Assembly (NCBI GenBank): GCA_004376575.1
Contig: SOJN01000020.1
Span: 1 to 35,045 of the forward strand
Source of the DNA: a candidate division TA06 bacterium
GTDB lineage: Bacteria; Hydrothermota; DG-26; E44-bin18
Length of the DNA stretch: 35,045 nt
Direction of reading: 5' to 3'
Below, in pieces: positions 1 to 6,677 of the stretch (position 1 is the stretch's first letter; every line of letters begins with the position of its first letter). Below the pieces are notes generated by a model, which did no database searches, was not told the origin of the DNA, and saw only the letters and a list, made by a program, of their open reading frames with translations. The position numbers and the translations under genes were made by a program.

Positions 1-1243
1 CCTGTCTGCCTGCAATATCGTAAATCTTGATGCTGGCTGCACCCGGTCGAGCCAAGTGGAAGCGAACCTTGGTCCACTGAGAAAATGGATTTGGGCTGTT
101 TTGAAAGAGTCGGTAGGAAAAACGCTTGCCTGCTAGCTCCATCTCCACTCCTGTTGTTGGGCCTCTCTTTGCATACTTGAGTTCTGAATATAGATAGACC
201 GAGTCATCATATTGAGTGCCGTCATATGCTATATGAAGATTGTTGTCTTTGTCGATTGCAAGTGAATTATAATAACCTGTACCCGTACCTGCGTCATCGA
301 CCAACTCCGTGTTCCAGGCAGAGCCATTCCAGTACGTATGTTTCAGCGCATCCTGGTTCCCATCGTGGTAAGTAACGTGCGCGTATCCATAGGAATCGAC
401 CGCAATACTCGTTTGCCCCCCTACCTCTGCTGTTACATCTATCGTTTCTATCGCCCAACTGGAGCCGTTCCATCTCGCCACTCTCATTTCATTATCGGTC
501 CCATGATAAGCTATTTGTGGATATCCGTCTGATCCGATTGCAATCGAGGTAAACCATCCTAGTTCACCCAACGTATCGACCCTCTCGAACTCCCAGCCGC
601 CGCCGTTTTGCCAGGCAAGCTTTACGTTGAATAAAGGGCTGCCCTCCATGTGGCTTATGTAAGGCGTCATCCCAAACTGCAAAGCTAAGGAACTGTATAG
701 TCCTACAGAACCGGGGCTATCGACCGTCTCAACAACCCAGTCGGACCCTGTGAAAAAAGCATATTTCAGATTGCGTCCAGTTAGCGCATGGTAGGCAATG
801 TGAGGTCTTCCGCTGTCGTCAGTGGCAATGGATGTGTAGTAGCCAACTCCGGGAGAGCTGTCAATTCTGCTGGTTTCCCACTGACTGCCCGTCCAGCGTG
901 CATATTTAAGGTTAGAGCCATCAGTTTCACGGTAGCTGATGTGTGGGTGTCCACTTCCATCAAGGGCAATCGAGGTCCACTTTCCCACCCTACCGTCATT
1001 GTCCACCTCGGTAATAAGCCACTGACTCCCTGTCCAGGTGGCGTACTTCAAGCTGGTCTCCCAGCCGTCATTGTAGCTAATATGAGGCCGGCTACTGTCG
1101 TCAACGGCAATCGAACAATAGTGCCCTCTTAGCCGTCCTGTTTCAATGGTCTGTATCTGCCAGGCCAGTGCTGATGTCACTAGAAATATTGAGGCAAGCA
1201 CCAGGACTACAGCCCTCAATTTCACACTGAGTCGTTCTTTCAT
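1..1243 (-). CDS. Secreted beta-propeller-like protein with FlgD-type C-terminal sorting domain (3' end outside window)
   Basis: The minus-strand frame is open from ATG at 1243 to the window edge (414 codons, no stop). An AAGGAGG ribosome site lies 7 nt before the ATG. The N-terminus is a signal peptide: basic start, hydrophobic stretch VVLVLASIFLVTSALA, then W. The body has about seven repeats of roughly 50 residues with the pattern TSIA-D-SG-PHISY ... LKYA-WTGSQW ... VD, which suggests a secreted propeller. The last visible part reads LFQNSPNPFSQWTKVRF then IKIYDIAGRQ, the start of a FlgD-like Ig/type-IX-style C-terminal domain. The protein is probably exported and surface-bound; its ligand is unknown. 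Missing C-terminal residues are expected only because the window ends. The signal peptide and domain are read directly; the fold is inferred. Confidence 0.85.
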   Translation of the reverse strand, partial: MKERLSVKLRAVVLVLASIFLVTSALAWQIQTIETGRLRGHYCSIAVDDSSRPHISYNDGWETSLKYATWTGSQWLITEVDNDGRVGKWTSIALDGSGHPHISYRETDGSNLKYARWTGSQWETSRIDSSPGVGYYTSIATDDSGRPHIAYHALTGRNLKYAFFTGSDWVVETVDSPGSVGLYSSLALQFGMTPYISHMEGSPLFNVKLAWQNGGGWEFERVDTLGELGWFTSIAIGSDGYPQIAYHGTDNEMRVARWNGSSWAIETIDVTAEVGGQTSIAVDSYGYAHVTYHDGNQDALKHTYWNGSAWNTELVDDAGTGTGYYNSLAIDKDNNLHIAYDGTQYDDSVYLYSELKYAKRGPTTGVEMELAGKRFSYRLFQNSPNPFSQWTKVRFHLARPGAASIKIYDIAGRQ

Positions 1244-1391
1244 GGTCTTCCCTCCTTGTCTTTGGCCCTTTCAGGCATAAGGAATCCCCGAGCAATGAGC
1301 AACTCGGGTTTCAGTACACCAGATACTTCAGTGCTTCTCGGAAACTTGTGCGTTTCGGCAGTCATCAGACTACGCCCCTTACTCTTAGTAA

Positions 1392-1420
1392 AATCTAGCG
1401 CATACCCTCCCTTTTGTCAA
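1392..1420 (-). promoter_or_regulatory. Sigma70-type promoter for the propeller gene
   Basis: On the minus strand, TTGACA (1415-1420) is followed by a 17-bp spacer and TAGATT (1392-1397). It faces the gene starting at 1243 and would give a leader of about 140 nt. The -35 is perfect and the -10 matches at four of six positions. Confidence 0.6.
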
Positions 1421-1459
1421 CACCTCTTTATGACATCCAGAACCACCTGCTCACTCTGT

Positions 1460-1489
1460 GTGAACACCCGATTTTTGCCGGCTGTTCAC
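1460..1489. promoter_or_regulatory. Long inverted repeat upstream of the propeller-gene promoter
   Basis: GTGAACA (1460-1466) and TGTTCAC (1483-1489) pair perfectly. Inside them CCG (1468-1470) pairs with CGG (1479-1481), separated from the outer arms by a symmetrical C-C mismatch. It lies about 40 bp upstream of the TTGACA at 1415-1420. It could be an operator or a hairpin; it has no T-tract, so a terminator is unlikely. Confidence 0.4.
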
Positions 1490-1573
1490 AGGGCATCCGT
1501 GCGCCCGAAAAATGATACAATCACAATACTTCATAGCATTACCAGCCCCGAAATTCGGCTTGGGGGCAGGTAG

Positions 1574-1600
1574 CTTTATATCTGAGATCTAAGATCTCGT
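1574..1600. repeat. 27-bp dispersed repeat, copy 1
   Basis: This 27-bp unit contains TATATCTGAGATCTAAGATC and recurs at 5058-5084 with one mismatch. The core is two AGATCT palindromes separated by one base. Both copies sit in intergenic DNA flanking the S74 gene pair, next to a GGCAGG or CAGGCACC motif. Function unknown. Confidence 0.7.
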
Positions 1601-1671
1601 ACAGGAGGCAAAAGCTCAAAGACTTTTGCAAAACTGCGTGCCAGGCACCAGCCCCTAGAATAATACTCTAC

Positions 1672-1700
1672 TTGACATGTCCAATATAGACACATATGAT
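1672..1700 (+). promoter_or_regulatory. Near-consensus promoter upstream of the S74 gene pair
   Basis: TTGACA (1672-1677), a 17-bp spacer and TATGAT (1695-1700) predict a start near 1707. The first intact downstream gene begins at 2022, so the transcript would cross the decayed FlgD-type fragment at 1766-1949 and carry a leader of about 315 nt. Confidence 0.65.
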
Positions 1701-1765
1701 TGTAGTCAAGTAAGAAGGAAAGAACTCCGACTCTCGGCTGTCACAGAAAGCAGGGCATTTTAAGG

Positions 1766-1949
1766 ATGCGGACAGTCGAACAGGGCGACGAAGGTTACCT
1801 CCGAAGACTCACGACAGGATAAGAACGACCTCAGGAATCATGCGATATCGGCATCCTCCTATCAACTGGCCAGACTGGTAAGGTGTTTACTTCTACGACA
1901 CCATGGCGGAAGAGTCCATCCGGAAAAAGAAGATGCTCATCCTGAAATG
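1766..1949 (+). pseudogene. Decayed FlgD-like/type-IX-style C-terminal domain
   Basis: Two pieces of a typical FlgD-type C-terminal domain are readable in different frames. Frame A at 1766 gives RTVEQGDEGYLRR, resembling the common VRTLV-G...GYHEV segment, and reaches a TAA at 1820. Frame B at 1882 gives GVYFYDTMAEESIRKKKMLI and then LK-stop, matching the usual SGVYFYRL...KKMLLLK ending (compare TGTYFYRL...RKMTILR in the gene ending at 20549). A TAA directly precedes GVYFY. At least one frameshift and two stops separate the pieces, so this looks like the relic of a secreted-protein gene whose front is gone. Confidence 0.55.
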
Positions 1950-2021
1950 ATGGGATGTGCTTCAGAACAGTAAACATTATCGTGGTTGTGACGTAATCGA
2001 AAAATCTTCAAAGGAGGGGCA

Positions 2022-3362
2022 ATGGCAAAGAGGACGCTTTTCTGCGTAGCTCTGGCCGGATTGGCTGTATCTGCGGTGGGATTGGCACAACAGAAAGAGA
2101 ACGTCGATGAGGTCAGGCTTGGTAGAGTCAAGATCAGTAGAGTGGAGCAACAGGTGGTGAGGCCTGCAACAGCAGCGCCTGTAATTCCCTGGCATATCAA
2201 CTACCAGGGTTATCTAACGGATGATGCGGGAAATCCTTTGAATGACACGCTCAGCATGGCCTTCAGCATATACACGGCTTCAGCCGGTGGAACCGAGCTG
2301 TGGAACGAGGCTCAGAACATAGGCATGGAGGATGGGCTATTTAACGTAGTCCTGGGCAGCCTGACACCCATACCCCCGGATGTTTTTCAGACGGGTGAGT
2401 CACGATGGCTCGAGCTTGTGGTGGAGGCGCAAATTCTGTTGCCAAGGACGGAGATTACCAGCGTTGGATACGCATATCGAGCCTTCAAAGCAGATACTGC
2501 GGACTATGCGCTCGATGCTCCTCCTGATAGCGACTGGATCTTAACAGGCAGTGTGCTTTATCCTATTGGTCAATACGGCCTGGCGATGCGCGGTAATGTG
2601 CTGCTCGGCGACAGCACCAGCACTTATTCCCAGGTAAACTTTGGTGTCGAATGTACTACGGGCGGTCCATATTCCACAGTCCGGGGGGGACATTACAACC
2701 GGGGCCACTCTGAATCGGTAGCATGTGGGGGATCACATAACGTCGCCAGCTCAGGTTGGGCCAACGTGGCGGGCGGATATAGCAATGCTGGGGGTGGAAC
2801 AATGCCAGGCGGTAGATTCAACCAGTCCTCCACCGTGACCTCTGTGGTCTACGGTGAATTCAATAGGGCTGTTGTACTGTGCTGCTTTATTGCAGGCCGC
2901 GGGATCTTGGTATGGCGTGTGTATTCATTGGCATTTGGACGAGGTTTTACACCCTCAACTCGTGATGCTGTCATATTCAGCAACTCGTTCGCGAATATCA
3001 GAGTTGGCATCGGGAACACAGCTCCCACCCATGCGCTGGACGTGGGCACAAATGGTGCTTTTTGCGATGGTTTGACCTGGGTGGATGGCTCAAGCAGGGA
3101 ACATAAGGAACAGATTGCTGAACTCAGCTTAGATGAAGCCCTGGAGGCACTGAGTGAATTGAAGCCAATCACGTTCAACTACAACTCTGACAAAGGCGAA
3201 AGGTGCGTTGGCTTCATAGCAGAGGATGTACCTGAACTTGTGGCGACAAAGAACAAAAAGGGGCTGAGTCCCATGGATGTTGTGGCGACCTTGACCAGAG
3301 TGGTTCAATACCGGCAGAAGGAGATCGAATCGCTCAAGAAGGAAATCGACGCTCTCAAATGA
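2022..3362 (+). CDS. Exported trimeric surface protein with YadA-like head and S74 intramolecular chaperone, copy 1
   Basis: 446 aa. AGGAGG sits 4 nt before the ATG. A signal peptide (about residues 1-22, ending VGLAQQ) is followed by a conserved module (INYQGYLTDDAGNPL through SVGYAYRAFKADTADYA, about residues 59-165). A glycine-rich head follows (about 200-285) with GG-x-N-x-A units typical of trimeric YadA-type beta-rolls. The C-terminus is a peptidase S74/chaperone-of-endosialidase domain (SSREHKEQI near 362, then FIAEDVPELV) ending in a coiled coil (KEIESLKKEIDALK). In known S74 proteins this domain drives trimer folding and cuts itself off at a Ser; the Ser and Lys are present here. The head is less regular than in copy 2 (for example VVLCCFIAGRGILVWRV), possibly early decay or divergence. 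The surface role is inferred. Confidence 0.85.
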   Translation: MAKRTLFCVALAGLAVSAVGLAQQKENVDEVRLGRVKISRVEQQVVRPATAAPVIPWHINYQGYLTDDAGNPLNDTLSMAFSIYTASAGGTELWNEAQNIGMEDGLFNVVLGSLTPIPPDVFQTGESRWLELVVEAQILLPRTEITSVGYAYRAFKADTADYALDAPPDSDWILTGSVLYPIGQYGLAMRGNVLLGDSTSTYSQVNFGVECTTGGPYSTVRGGHYNRGHSESVACGGSHNVASSGWANVAGGYSNAGGGTMPGGRFNQSSTVTSVVYGEFNRAVVLCCFIAGRGILVWRVYSLAFGRGFTPSTRDAVIFSNSFANIRVGIGNTAPTHALDVGTNGAFCDGLTWVDGSSREHKEQIAELSLDEALEALSELKPITFNYNSDKGERCVGFIAEDVPELVATKNKKGLSPMDVVATLTRVVQYRQKEIESLKKEIDALK

Positions 3363-3486
3363 GCGCGATACATAAACTGTTCGCGTGGATGACGGGATGC
3401 CCAGTTAAGAGGTTCGGGGTGTGGTTCAGAATACCCCACCAGCATCACGGTTTTGACATAGGCGAAAAATCTTCAAAGGAGGGGCA

Positions 3487-4848
3487 ATGACAAAGAGGAT
3501 ACTTTTCTGCGTAGCTCTGGCCGCGTTAGCTGTATCTACGGTGGGATTGGCACAGCAGAAAAAGAACGTCGATGAGGTCAGGCTTGGTAGAGTCAAGATC
3601 AGTAGAATAGGGCAACAGGTGGTGAGGCCTGCAATAGCAGCGCCTGTAATTCCCTGGCATATCAACTACCAGGGTTACCTAACGGATGATGCGGGAAATC
3701 CTTTGAATGACACGCTCAGCATGACCTTCAGCATATACACGGCTTCAGCCGGTGGAACCGAGCTGTGGAACGAGGCTCAGAACATAGGCATGGAGGATGG
3801 GCTATTTAACGTAGTCCTGGGCAGCCTGACACCCATACCCCCGGATGTTTTTCAGACGGGTGAGTCACGATGGCTCGAGCTTGTGGTGGAGGCGCAAATT
3901 CTGTTGCCAAGGACGGAGATTACCAGCGTTGGATACGCATATCGAGCCTTCAAAGCAGATACTGCGGACTATGCGCTCGATGCTCCTTCTGATAGCGACT
4001 GGACCGTAACAGGCAATGTGCTTTATCCTGTTGGCCAATATGGACTGGCGATGCGTGGTAATGTACTCCGTGGCGACAGCACTCACACCCATGCAAACTT
4101 TGGTGTCGAATGTACTACGGGCACTGCGGGCCAGAACGACAGATATTGCACTGTCGGCGGCGGTCATGGCAACATGGCCGGCGAGTACGCGACAGTTTGC
4201 GGGGGAGAATACAATACCGCCAGGGGAACTTACGCCAGCGTTGGCGGTGGATATAACAATACGGCAGATGGATTTGCTTCAACAGTGTCGGGCGGCACAC
4301 GCAACTTCGCCGGAGACTATGGCACTGTGGGCGGCGGTGAGGCCGACACAGTTCTTGGGGCTTACTCTTTTGCTGCGGGCAGCGGGGTCAAGATAGCGGC
4401 AGGCGCTGACTATACATTCGCATTTGGGCGGGATTTCACAACTTCAACTCCCAATGCCGTCATATTCTACCACTCGCCCGGCCCCGTCAGAGTTGGCATT
4501 GGAAACACGGCTCCCACTCATCTGCTGGATGTTGGCGGAGCTTATTGTGATGGCGGGGCCTGGGTAAACGGATCAAGCAGGGAACATAAGGAACAGATTG
4601 CTGAACTCAGCCTAGAAGAAGCCCTGGAAGCAATCGGTGAATTGAAGCCTGTCACGTTCAACTACAAGTCTGACAGAGACGAAAGGTGTGTTGGCTTCAT
4701 AGCTGAGGATGTGCCTGAGCTCGTAGCGACTAAAGACAGAAAAGGCTTATCGCCAATGGACATAGCAGCTGTCTTGACCAGAGTAGTCCAGTACCAGCAG
4801 GAGGAGTTCGAATCGCTCAAGAAGGAACTCGCTGCTCTTAGGAAATAG
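3487..4848 (+). CDS. Exported trimeric surface protein with YadA-like head and S74 intramolecular chaperone, copy 2
   Basis: 453 aa, a tandem paralogue of the gene at 2022-3362, with the same AGGAGG-GGCA-ATG start and signal peptide. Its head is well formed: YCTVGGGHGNMAGEYATVCG, YASVGGGYNNTADGFAST and YGTVGGGEADTVLGAYSFAA form regular left-handed-roll repeats. The S74 domain begins around SSREHKEQI and ends with the coiled coil FESLKKELAALRK. The N-terminal module is almost identical to copy 1 at DNA level, including 263 bp without a difference, while heads and spacers differ. This indicates recent duplication or gene conversion. The 35 bp before the start are also duplicated. It likely assembles as a trimer outside the cell; the binding target is unknown. 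Confidence 0.87.
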   Translation: MTKRILFCVALAALAVSTVGLAQQKKNVDEVRLGRVKISRIGQQVVRPAIAAPVIPWHINYQGYLTDDAGNPLNDTLSMTFSIYTASAGGTELWNEAQNIGMEDGLFNVVLGSLTPIPPDVFQTGESRWLELVVEAQILLPRTEITSVGYAYRAFKADTADYALDAPSDSDWTVTGNVLYPVGQYGLAMRGNVLRGDSTHTHANFGVECTTGTAGQNDRYCTVGGGHGNMAGEYATVCGGEYNTARGTYASVGGGYNNTADGFASTVSGGTRNFAGDYGTVGGGEADTVLGAYSFAAGSGVKIAAGADYTFAFGRDFTTSTPNAVIFYHSPGPVRVGIGNTAPTHLLDVGGAYCDGGAWVNGSSREHKEQIAELSLEEALEAIGELKPVTFNYKSDRDERCVGFIAEDVPELVATKDRKGLSPMDIAAVLTRVVQYQQEEFESLKKELAALRK

Positions 4849-4887
4849 AACTACACAGACTCCAGAACACAAGGTACCGAGAACCTG

Positions 4888-4906
4888 GAGGCCGCCCTGT
4901 GGCCTC
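4888..4906 (+). terminator. Possible terminator after the S74 pair
   Basis: GAGGCC (4888-4893) and GGCCTC (4901-4906) form a 6-bp GC-rich hairpin with a 7-nt loop. A TTTT run follows only about 10 nt later, so it is a weak candidate for an intrinsic terminator. Confidence 0.35.
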
Positions 4907-5132
4907 TTCAAGGGCTGTTTTAGGCGCCCATCAAGGCATTCATCTCCGAAATTGTAAAATTGAGGGGCGAAGTCGAGGGGAGCGGAAGTCCTTCGCTATG
5001 CTCAGGATAAACTCCGGATCTGCTTGTGCCAGATTCCTTCGCAATGGGGACAGGCACCTTTATATCTAAGATCTAAGATCTCGTGTCTAGCTTCTTGTTC
5101 AGAAGTTTACAGGTGTTTTTCAAACAACTAAA
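4907..5132. other. Intergenic mosaic between convergent genes
   Basis: No gene is visible. The stretch carries an AAATTGTAAAATTG-G(A)GGGGC segment that recurs near 34938, a TCCTTCGCTATGCTCAGGAT segment of the kind found in dispersed intergenic repeats, a GGGGACAGGCACC motif, and the second copy of the 27-bp repeat. Copying by a mobile repeat family is possible but not shown. Confidence 0.5.
5058..5084. repeat. 27-bp dispersed repeat, copy 2
   Basis: One mismatch (A for G) to the copy at 1574-1600, in the same orientation. It is preceded by GGGGACAGGCACC. Confidence 0.7.
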
Positions 5133-6677
5133 TCAGGCGGGGAAGTCCTTCGTGATTTCGCGACTTGTTTCTAGCAGAAAGACTTTGTAATCATCCACCT
5201 TGATGGAAAGATCCTCTTTCAGCTCAATCCCCATACGCTTGTCGTGGGAGACCCTGGAGAAGAGGTCCAGCCATTTCATGCTCAGATGTTCAGCAACAGC
5301 CGGATTCACCCGTATCTGAATATGCTGCCCCTCAAGCTTATCCGCCGCTCTCTTTAGCCATCGTTCAAGCCTCATTGCTACCGAATCCATTGACAGCACT
5401 CTTCCTGTCCCATCGCAGGTCGGGCATGGGTCGCAGAAGGCCTGAACGAGAGATGGGCCTGCCCTCTTCCGTGTCATTTCAACGAGGCCGAGTTCACTAA
5501 TTCTGAGAACCTTCGCTTTTGTCTTGTCCCTCTTGAGCGTCTTTCTCACTTCTCCCGTGATTTTCCTTCTGTCTGCCTCATCTTCCATATCGATGAAGTC
5601 GATTACGATTATTCCGCCAATATCCCTGAGACGGAGCTGCCGGGCTATCTCCTGAGCGGCTTCGAGGTTTGTCTTCAGAATCATCTTTTGAGGATCGGAT
5701 TCTCTGGCAAAACTTCCACTGTTAACGTCTATGGAAACAAGGGCTTCTGTTTGGTCAATGACTATGTATCCCCCGGTCTTCAGCGGGATTTTTCTCTCGA
5801 ATATCTGCTCTATTTGCGGCTCAACCTTGTATGCATCAAAAATGGGTACTTGCCCTTCGTATAGCTTGACCTTTGATTGGAGATCATTTGACATGCTCCT
5901 TGCATAGGAAAGTGCTTTCTTGTATTCGGCCTTTGAATCAACCACGAACGCATCGACGTCTGAGTTGAAGATATCTCTGATCAGTCTGGGCATTAGGCCG
6001 ATGTCTCTGTGTATGAGAGCTGGTGCAGATTTTTTCTCCGCACCGGCCCTTATTCTGTTCCATGTCTTAAGAAGATGTTTTACGTCACCACGCAGTTCAG
6101 CCTCAGACTTCCCAACCGCCTCTGTTCTTATTATCAGACCACAACCCCTGGGTTGAATGGCAGCAGCAATTCCCCGGAGCCGGTCCCTCTCTTTCCTGTC
6201 GTCAATTCTTCTGGATATCCCGACATGATTAACACTTGGCATGAGAACAAGATACTTGCCTGGTATGGATATGAATGTCGTCACTCTGGGCCCCTTCTTC
6301 CCCAGGGATTCCTTGGCAACTTGAACAAGCACCTCCTGCCCCGCTTTCAAGGTCTTGCCCAGGTCACCCTTAAGCCTGCCTCTGGAGTCCTCCTCGGCCA
6401 TCTCAGGGGCAACAACGGTATCTCCATAGTCGAGCATCTCATGGCTCACATCTGCCATGGGCAGGAACGCAGACTTATTATGGCCGATATTGAGAAACGA
6501 AGCCCTCAATGAAGGCGAGACATTTTCCACTCTCGCTTTATATATGTTGCCTACCATTCTTTTCTGGCCCACACGTTCCACGTACAGCTCCACCAACTTT
6601 TGATCTTCCATCACCGCAATTCGGATTTCGCTCGGATTGACGCTGAGAAGGATTTCTTTGTATGTTTTCTTACGCAT
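5133..6677 (-). CDS. rng: Ribonuclease G/E family endoribonuclease
   Basis: 514 aa, RNase G size, lacking the long C-terminal scaffold of RNase E. It has an N-terminal S1 RNA-binding domain (about 37-130, MVGNIYKARVENVSPSLRAS). The catalytic Mg-binding aspartates are D317 in VSIDVNSGSF and D360 in GGIIVIDFIDMEDEADR. The zinc-link cysteines are C418 and C421 in CPTCDGTGRV. The family cuts single-stranded RNA near 5' monophosphate ends in rRNA maturation and mRNA decay, in the cytoplasm. The start ATG overlaps the stop of the radical SAM gene by 8 bp, so the two are translationally coupled. This adjacency is common in diverse bacteria. It is the last gene of the porG-rng cluster. Confidence 0.96.
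   Translation of the reverse strand: MRKKTYKEILLSVNPSEIRIAVMEDQKLVELYVERVGQKRMVGNIYKARVENVSPSLRASFLNIGHNKSAFLPMADVSHEMLDYGDTVVAPEMAEEDSRGRLKGDLGKTLKAGQEVLVQVAKESLGKKGPRVTTFISIPGKYLVLMPSVNHVGISRRIDDRKERDRLRGIAAAIQPRGCGLIIRTEAVGKSEAELRGDVKHLLKTWNRIRAGAEKKSAPALIHRDIGLMPRLIRDIFNSDVDAFVVDSKAEYKKALSYARSMSNDLQSKVKLYEGQVPIFDAYKVEPQIEQIFERKIPLKTGGYIVIDQTEALVSIDVNSGSFARESDPQKMILKTNLEAAQEIARQLRLRDIGGIIVIDFIDMEDEADRRKITGEVRKTLKRDKTKAKVLRISELGLVEMTRKRAGPSLVQAFCDPCPTCDGTGRVLSMDSVAMRLERWLKRAADKLEGQHIQIRVNPAVAEHLSMKWLDLFSRVSHDKRMGIELKEDLSIKVDDYKVFLLETSREITKDFPA

Noticed and set aside
1256-1573. 105-codon plus-strand frame in the intergenic region
   Set aside because: It overlaps the antisense promoter, the inverted repeat and the start of the 27-bp repeat region and encodes nothing recognisable.
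3453-3458. TTGACA just before the second S74 gene as a promoter
   Set aside because: No -10-like hexamer at 16-18 bp; the ribosome site occupies that place.
6009-6512. 167-codon plus-strand frame
   Set aside because: Antisense to the catalytic part of rng; no motif and no ribosome site.
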